The notes under the pieces: model-generated
Told to the model about the DNA's origin: nothing
The model's database searches: none
What the model saw: only the letters and a program-made list of their open reading frames with translations
Position numbers and translations under genes: made by a program
In this document: positions 57,499 through 64,000 of the stretch, piece after piece
Position numbering within the stretch: position 1 is the first letter of the stretch
Layout of the letters: the number at the start of each line of letters is the position of its first letter
Assembly (NCBI GenBank): GCA_003439945.1
Contig: QVRM01000313.1
Coordinates: 1-64,000, forward strand
Origin: Dermanyssus gallinae
Lineage: Eukaryota; Arthropoda; Arachnida; Mesostigmata; Dermanyssidae
Reading direction: 5' to 3'
DNA length: 64,000 bases

Positions 57499-60020
57499 GT
57501 GCGCTGTACACGCCAGACGAAGTTAGAGCTTAAGAGGGACCCAACAGCGGCTCTGGCTGTTCGTGCATAATCAAAGTCTGAAGGTTCAGATCGAGATACG
57601 TCTAAAGTGAGAAGGTTAGACTTTGTTTGTCCTTGGCTAAAATCGAAGAAAAACGTATTCTCGGGTTGATGGTGAACGAGCCAAAAATGCTTTCTGAATT
57701 TACAACTTTGTACGGGTCGCATTAGTTAATTATATATGGATGATATTACAAAAAACATTAATTCGCTTTGGGTGCGGTTAGCAATTGGACTTTACACCTA
57801 GAAGGTGTCTGTTATTAGTACGGTTAGTTCTCAAAGTCGGTAAACCTTTTATAATATTTGCATATTGCATACGTAAATATGCATTAATTTAGCTAAAACG
57901 CAAACTTTCTAAATTACTACACTACGGTGTGGTACGTCCCATCCTGTCGTCACGACATAACCTAACTTATCGACGCGAATAACCTCTGTGAATGTTTATC
58001 CTCAGATTACTTTCAACCTCTAATGTAGCTATCTCGTGTAGTGTTTATGCGTTCTTAAAACACTGACAATAAGGTTTTCGCGTATGTAGAGCGATAGGAA
58101 ATGATATTATACAATATTAGCCAGTAAATGTATCTTCATATAAGGCACACATGTTATATTGGCTCTACTTACGGAAACTTTCCGAAACGTCACGTTAAAT
58201 GTCCACTTCTTCACCGTTAAGATTTGTATCTCTACGTTTTATGTTTCTTGCTGATGTAAGTGTAGTTACTAGCACGTTACGCATATCCATTAACATGGTT
58301 GAAACTATTGCTTTTACATATTTTCTCAATTTTTCTTTCTTCTTCTTCTTCCCATTCATTCTAATTTTCATTATTTTCAAAATGGGGTTGACACGTGCGC
58401 GATGAGCGTGTGCTGAGCTACATAGAGCTTCACTCAACATCCAGGCAACACGTTCAACATCATACTTCCAGACATATTGTCTGCATTCTGTCTAAAACCG
58501 AATCCTGCTGACGTAATCGAATTATCCCCAAAATCTACCCATTGAAAATACGACTACATTGTCGTCGTTCGTCGCCCTAAAGAAGAAGTCAACTAGAACT
58601 CTGACAATTTTGGATTCCTTCTTCGTCTTGAGCTGCGCCTGACTCAGAATTCGACTGCGTCGTCGCGCGTCAGGAGTGCGTCAGTGAGTTTGGCTGCGAG
58701 CTCTGCGATGTCACAGCTTCGAATCGTCGAGAAAACGACGCTCAACCACCACCGCCGCCAGAAAATTGATCTCCCCCTTCGTCGCTATATTGAAGCTTGC
58801 AAAAAAAAGTACAGAATGACCGGCACGAATCCATCGGGTGCTGAAAGCAAATATCACACAAATTCCATTCGGCCGTCCGTAGCGTGCTTTCTTCTGCTCT
58901 GTGCCGCCGGCCTCAACACGGACCGAACGCGGGTTGCGGCTCCCGGCGGCTCAGAAGCGACGCAGCAGCCGTCGAGGAGCTGATGGAGATCCGCCCCCCA
59001 CCCCCCTCTCGCCCCCACATTCTCACGCTCCTCCTAGCGTTTAGGCGGGCGGCGGCTTTCCTAATATCTTTGGCGCGCAAGCACAAATTCAAAAGGCCAT
59101 TCAAAAGCGATGCGGATCAACTGCTTGCCGCACCCTCGAATGTGCGAGCTCTATTCGTCTCTGTGTCCATAGGAGCTCGCAAGGACGATCTGAGGAAACC
59201 GTGCAGAATTCGATTCATCGCGAGAAATTGCACCGCTTTGCAGCAGCTCGCAGCTGCACTGGCCGGCGCGGGTGCGAAACTCGTTAGGAAACTCGAACGC
59301 TTCATGATGATTATTATTATTACAATCGCTAGAGGTCTGCTGCAACGTGTCAGAATATATATATATATATATATATATAAATATATATCAAGCCCGAAAA
59401 TAGCACCTCAAGCAATTATATTCGGATTCCATGTACACATATGTCTCTGTATGCGATGGTAAGCAGTATCGCATCTTTATGCAAGACGCGTTGTTGTAGA
59501 CGACCCACGTGTGGCGACGTTGCCAGAGGAATGCGAAATACTCGCCTGAGTTCTAGTGTGCTCAGTCGCAGGTTCGATTCCAAGTATATCCAGAGATACA
59601 TTTGTTGTGTTCGAACATGTCAGGAATGTATAAGCAAACGCGTTAGAAAGAAATATGGTTGCCACGCCACTACAAGGATTCATTGCTAAAAAGGGCACAT
59701 AGCTTATTCATTAGACGCACGCAAGATTAGCTTGGAGCCGGGATGTTCAACGCGACAGACTTTATTTTGTATTCTACCCATGGCAAAATTCAAAGCTCGA
59801 TTTGTGGGTAGTTAGATCCTGCGCGATTCAAGTTGTCAATGTAAAACCAATCGCGTTGGATTGTGGTGGGTTCCTTGTGCAATTGGATCGAACTTTTGGT
59901 TGCTCTAGATCAAGTGCTTCTGGTCGGTACCTCAAAGCGCCTTAGCAGAATGACGCCAAAACGGCTAGCCGCCGATTTTTTAATGCAGATAATCGTATAT
60001 AAATGTTTACGTAAACCAGC

Positions 60021-60051
<31 letters not shown>

Positions 60052-60535
60052 GTGCACGATCGTTTTACAAAATAGTGTGGCAATAAACTAGAGGTATCTG
60101 GCTTCAGGCTCAGGGCTGTTGTAGGTCAGAGAACCTATGAGGTTGCATGAGTGCCTGAGTCAAGTGCGTGTCGGTCGAGATGTCGACTAACAACCCCGCA
60201 ACGATGCACGTCTTTTTGGTGGGTCATGATAGAATAATAAATCGGCCTGGAACGATCGTATCCGTCTAGAAAAAAGTGCGAGATAGCATAGAATTAGGAA
60301 ATAGTGCCAACTCCTTCCACAAGAGAAAGCATCTTTCCACATAATAACCCCAACAATGCTGCTTATATATTCCAGGGTACACATAGGGGCTTGCTTTTTG
60401 CAAGGTCCTGCATCTCGGCAGCACGGGTACCCCACCTACTCTATGGAATTAGTTTAACGAAATATATATTTTTTCTTTTTAGAAGTCCCTGTTTTCCTTA
60501 CTTAACCTAAATCTACTAGCTTGCAGAGAAGTTTT
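57499..60535. other. Unassigned; includes a CpG-rich block
   Basis: No gene can be supported. The part at 58560-59320 is CpG rich with overlapping frames of up to 190 codons on the plus strand and none with a recognised domain; it may be a promoter or first-exon region. TA tracts lie at 59356-59391 and 60021-60049. Confidence 0.35.
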
Positions 60536-60536
60536 T

Positions 60537-63437
60537 CATCATCATCATTTCTCATTTATTGACCAAAAAGGTATATTACATGTCATATGATTTAAAAACA
60601 ATGGTTAATTAGTTACTTTCCCTTGCCAACCGTCGTAGGCTATCCAAGCTTTGGCACCCCTCGAAATGATATCGGGGGCAATGCTGAAGGCAATGTCTAC
60701 ATATACAGGTTGCTTGCGGCTCGTGAAAGTCTCTTTGCGAACAAAGCTGGTGATGGAAGCCATGCACAGCGTATCGAGTGATGACATGTCGGAGGTTCTG
60801 CAGGGGTTCCTTCCAAGCAGAGGATGTCATGGCTCGAGTTCGGTAGAAATCCGTGGGGATTTCGCGCATCTTCTCTGCGAAGGTAGTCCTGAACGATTGA
60901 AGAGCAGGTGTGGGCCGGAGCTGGAAGCGTGGCACGAGGTCCTCTAGGTATGGTCCTGTCCCGGCCAACGCATACACCAGTCGGTTCTGGGCGTTCCGCG
61001 GTAAGCCCAAGACTCTCTTCAAGAACGTTGCTTTGACCTTGTCCAGTTGGTCCAGCTGATGTGCCGACAGGTGCTCCCAGATGACATCGATTCCATAGGA
61101 GGCAACCGAAGATACCTTGAGGTGGAAGAGTTGAAGGGCGGTCGACAGTGAGAGCTTCTGTGGCTCGCCGATCGTCGCCATGGCCACGACGCTCTTTGAC
61201 ACGCGCTCGGTGATATGCTTGCTAAAGCACACACCCCTGCTGGAGAAGATCACCCCCAGGTAGCAGAAGTTGCTCACATACTCAATGGGCGAGTTGCGTA
61301 GTCGAAGACGATCGTGAGAGGCGAGGGCGCCTCCTGCCCTGAACTTGACAGCCTTGGTCTTCGACGCGTTCACACACATGCCGTTGTTGTCGCAGTACTT
61401 CTCCAGCACCTTGATGGAAGCCTGGAGGTCCCGCCTGATGCGACTAAACATGACGATGTCGTCCGCATATAGAAGAATGCCCACCATGGGATACAGCTCC
61501 TTGACAAGGGCGGGCAGGTCGCTTAGGAGAACAGCAAAGAGCAGGGGACTCAAGTTGTCCCCCTGGGGGTACCCCGTGGTCTGGAGGAATGGCGGATGCT
61601 CACAGACTCCATCATCCAGAGCGATAGAGTTGGGTTGGAGAATCGATGCCAGGAGGGAGAGCAGTGGTCGGCCGATGCCGAAGCGGGCGAGTTTCTCCAA
61701 CACGGTGTCCCTAGGTGCCACGTCAAACGCGGACTTTAGGTCCACGAAGACGGCGTGCAAAGGCCGCCGCTTTTTCTGCAACGATGAAGTTATCTCATCT
61801 AGAAGTTCGCCGCATGCTGTGGATGTTGACTTGTGCCGTCTGAAGCCGTGTTGTTCTTGTGGGAGCGCCCCTCTGACTTCTAGGTACGAGGACAGTCGCC
61901 TGTACAGCAAAGACGACAACAGCTTGTACACACAGCTTTTCTTTGCTATCCCTCTCCATGATGACTCAAGGAGAAGGTCGCCTTTACCCTTGGGGATCAC
62001 CTTCAAAATGCACTCCCTCCATGTTTCAGGAATGCGTCCTTGGGATAGGCATTTGTTGACGAGGGTTGTCCAGAGGGGGACCAGCGAGGTGGCCACCTTT
62101 AGGTGCTCGTTTCTCACGCGGTCAGCGCCAAACGCCTTGTTGTTCTTGAGATGCTGAATGGAGCTGGAGACCTCGTCCTCAGAGAACGATGACTCAAGAG
62201 ACCGCGCAAACTCTTGTTCCCAGGCGGTTGCGGGAAGAGTTGTAGCGGGGATGGAGACCGGGATGGTGGAAGCACTCGTGAACATACGCTCGAAGTAGGA
62301 TCGAAGTTTCACGGGCGCGATGGGACAGCTCGTGAACTTGAACGGCCCCTTCAGGTAGGAATACGGAGTCTCCTGTGCCTGTAGGACCAGTCGTTGCTCC
62401 TGTAGTTCGGCGAAGGCCACCTTCTTTATCTGCAGCAGGAGACGGTAGTCTCGCCGAAACGCGCTGTAGGCGTTCTTCATCACGTTGCATGCTCTAGACG
62501 CCATCAGAAGCTGCATTAGGTAATGCCTTGCTTGATAGCAGTCTCTGTCAAACCAGGGCGGTGATTTGCGCGAACAGACTCCATGGGGAAGAGCTGCATC
62601 GATTATGAGGCTGGTAAGAATGGCGGAGAGGGCGTCCACATCGAGGTCCACTAGAACTGCAGGATCGAACCGCAAAAGTTTTTCCCGGAGTAGCCCGATG
62701 TTGATGGCCTTAGACACGCCCTGTCTCCTGGCGCCCAGAGCGTCGGGATTGACAGCCAGAGCGACTGCGACGGGAATGTGTTTCCTGAGTCCCATCATAG
62801 CCGAGCCCGTTGGCCAACCTCTGAAGACGATATCAGAGCTGGCACCCCTGAATGCGAAGATATCAATGGTGGAGCTGCCTGGTCGCCGTGGGTTATCTTG
62901 GGGGCCTCGGGAGTCGGAGTAGTAGGTGGGAAGGGACCGGTCTGAGCAAATCCAGAGCCCATACTCTTGGAGAGCCGCTAACACTGCCTCCGTACGAGAA
63001 GAGAGTAAAGGCTCGTCAAGCCTGCAGTTGAGGTCGCCGGCGAGGAGCACCGGGCGGTCGTCGGGGACGCAGGCTAACCCTCGGCTGATCTTGTCCAGCA
63101 GATCCAGCGTGGTGTCGCCGCCACCACTGCTGTACATTCCCACGAAGGCGAAGTCGGGAGTTTTTCTGTCCGTGGTAAAGGGAAGCCTAGGCAATCTAGA
63201 CGCTGTCCCGGTTGCAGATCCTGCGTTAGCCGGATCAACGTCTGGGGTCTGGCAAAAGGCGTCAAGGATACTTGACTTCCCAACTGTCGAACAGTTATAC
63301 ACTTTATAAGAGAATTCCAAGGGACGCCTCTTAGCGCGCACTGGAAGACCCCCTCCTGAGGGCTCGATTTCGCAGGGAAGCTGTTCCGCGCCATTGGAGG
63401 ATATACGTCTAATCAATAATTGGTGGTGGCGTAAAGC
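60537..63437 (-). mobile_element. LINE-C: non-LTR retrotransposon with ATG-repeat tail
   Basis: On the minus strand the element ends with a 3' UTR of about 70 bp, aataaatgagaa and a short ATG repeat (60537-60548 on the plus strand reads catcatcatcat), a microsatellite-type tail rather than poly(A). The coding part runs up to 63437. The 5' end is not resolved: the first part of the endonuclease is missing or in another frame. A relic of the same family lies at 44.7 kb. Confidence 0.85.
60609..63437 (-). pseudogene. LINE-C ORF2: endonuclease-reverse transcriptase, N-terminally incomplete
   Basis: The frame is open for about 940 codons between stops, with no natural ATG at its upstream end. Endonuclease motifs: FVGMYSSGGG, LLAGDLNCRLDE at about residue 124, STIDIF at about 183; in place of SDH there is LRKHIPV at about 210. 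RT motifs: HLKNNKAFGADR, SWRGIAKKS, AVFVDLKSAFDVA at about 557, GYPQGDNLSP and LLYADDIVMF at about 649. The C-terminus has TRYAVHGFHHQLC and a CCHC finger (CRHC, YHFEGC) at about 903. The catalytic FAxxD-type and YADD residues are intact. Sequence upstream of 63440 reads in a different frame, so either a frameshift or truncation removed the N-terminal endonuclease part, including its catalytic Glu. The RT half could still be functional. Confidence 0.85.
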
Positions 63438-63440
63438 TCA

Positions 63441-64000
63441 ATGCTCTACCAAACGGTTCTGTTGGAACCCTCTTAGAGAACTTTGTCGTCAGGATCTGCG
63501 TTGATCCTCGTCTAGAGACCCCCTGGTCGAGGAACATGAGTGCAGCTGTGGTGAGAAGGTTTCACCGTTAGGTTACTATGGCTTATCCTGCAGCCGCAAC
63601 TTAGGCCTTAAGAAAAGATACGCTGCTCTGAATAATACTCTGACCGGTAATATAGTGTTTGATCTATATCACGGATCTATATGTATAAACGTTAATGCGG
63701 CTTGAATGTACGCGGTGAACACAAATGATTCGTCCATTGTATTCAAACATTTGATGGGCAGATCTTGAAATAAAAGCGTATAGTACAATAAATAAAATAA
63801 GTCTAACAGTCCAGTAAGGAACTAGCCACGATCTTTATGCAACCTAGCTTCTAACCGGGTAAAAGTTAAGTACAACTACATGTAGCGCCAAAAGAATCTT
63901 CCTGAGGCCTTTTTTTGTGCCTGACTAGTGGAGTGCACTTCCATCTGAACCATGGTTTGAGGCTAGAAACATCGCGGAAGACTAGTAAGTTTTGTGCGTA
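63441..64000. other. Unassigned; may include the 5' part of LINE-C
   Basis: A minus-strand frame near 63430-63570 (for example PFGRALSFTPPPIID) could belong to the element in another frame, but shows no endonuclease motif. Nothing else recognised. Confidence 0.3.

Noticed and set aside
58684..59462. CpG-rich plus-strand frames of 99 and 192 codons
   Set aside because: Overlapping frames without a known domain and running into a TA repeat; a promoter or first exon is possible but not supported.
61345..63309. Plus-strand frames of up to 270 codons over LINE-C
   Set aside because: Shadows of the minus-strand RT frame; no recognisable domain.

Overview
This window looks like gene-poor, transposon-dominated nuclear DNA of an invertebrate, most probably an arthropod (possibly a chelicerate such as a mite or tick; the species cannot be fixed from the sequence alone). 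The pointers are R1-clade and other APE-type non-LTR retrotransposons, mariner and mariner-like DNA transposons, and very abundant long (TA)n and (TTA)n microsatellites. No bacterial, organellar or rRNA feature was seen, and no confidently recognised host gene.

Layout. 1-2.4 kb: unassigned. 2.6-6.8 kb: a nearly full but decayed LINE (called LINE-A here). 7.8-10.9 kb: a second LINE-A copy split by a 5'-truncated R1-clade element (R1B copy 1) with a visible target-site duplication (TSD). 10.9-11.3 kb: a possible tail of another retroelement. 13-19 kb: decayed sequence with a tRNA-like unit, a possible retroelement relic and a mariner copy that is itself interrupted. 19.96-22.17 kb: R1B copy 2, bounded by a TSD and carrying a short inverted insertion of its own 3' UTR. 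23.5-24.4 kb: another mariner relic. 24.4-27.2 kb: TA tracts, three of them sitting at the centre of perfect or near-perfect inverted repeats. 29.9-30.4 kb: the 3' end of a CR1/L2-type LINE with a TTGAA-repeat tail. 30.45-36.60 kb: a complete R1-clade element (R1A) with two uninterrupted ORFs, poly(A) and a 14-bp TSD, inserted directly behind that tail. 36.6-45 kb: mostly unassigned, with older relics and one candidate secreted-protein exon (43.7-44.05 kb). 45-56 kb: a cluster of related DNA-transposon ends, including a 0.9-kb foldback element and a 2.18-kb palindrome made of two inverted half-transposases. 56.8-57.5 kb: possible exons of a multi-pass membrane protein. 60.54-63.44 kb: a minus-strand LINE (LINE-C) with one long open frame.

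How the parts relate. R1A encodes a zinc-knuckle nucleic-acid-binding protein (ORF1) and an endonuclease/reverse transcriptase (ORF2), so it could in principle copy itself; the TSDs and intact frames point to a recent insertion. R1B copies are truncated and dead. LINE-A and LINE-C share C-terminal motifs and an altered endonuclease motif and look like members of one clade. The DNA-transposon cluster shows non-autonomous, foldback and palindromic derivatives of one or two mariner-related families. Element names used here (LINE-A, LINE-C, R1A, R1B) are local labels only.
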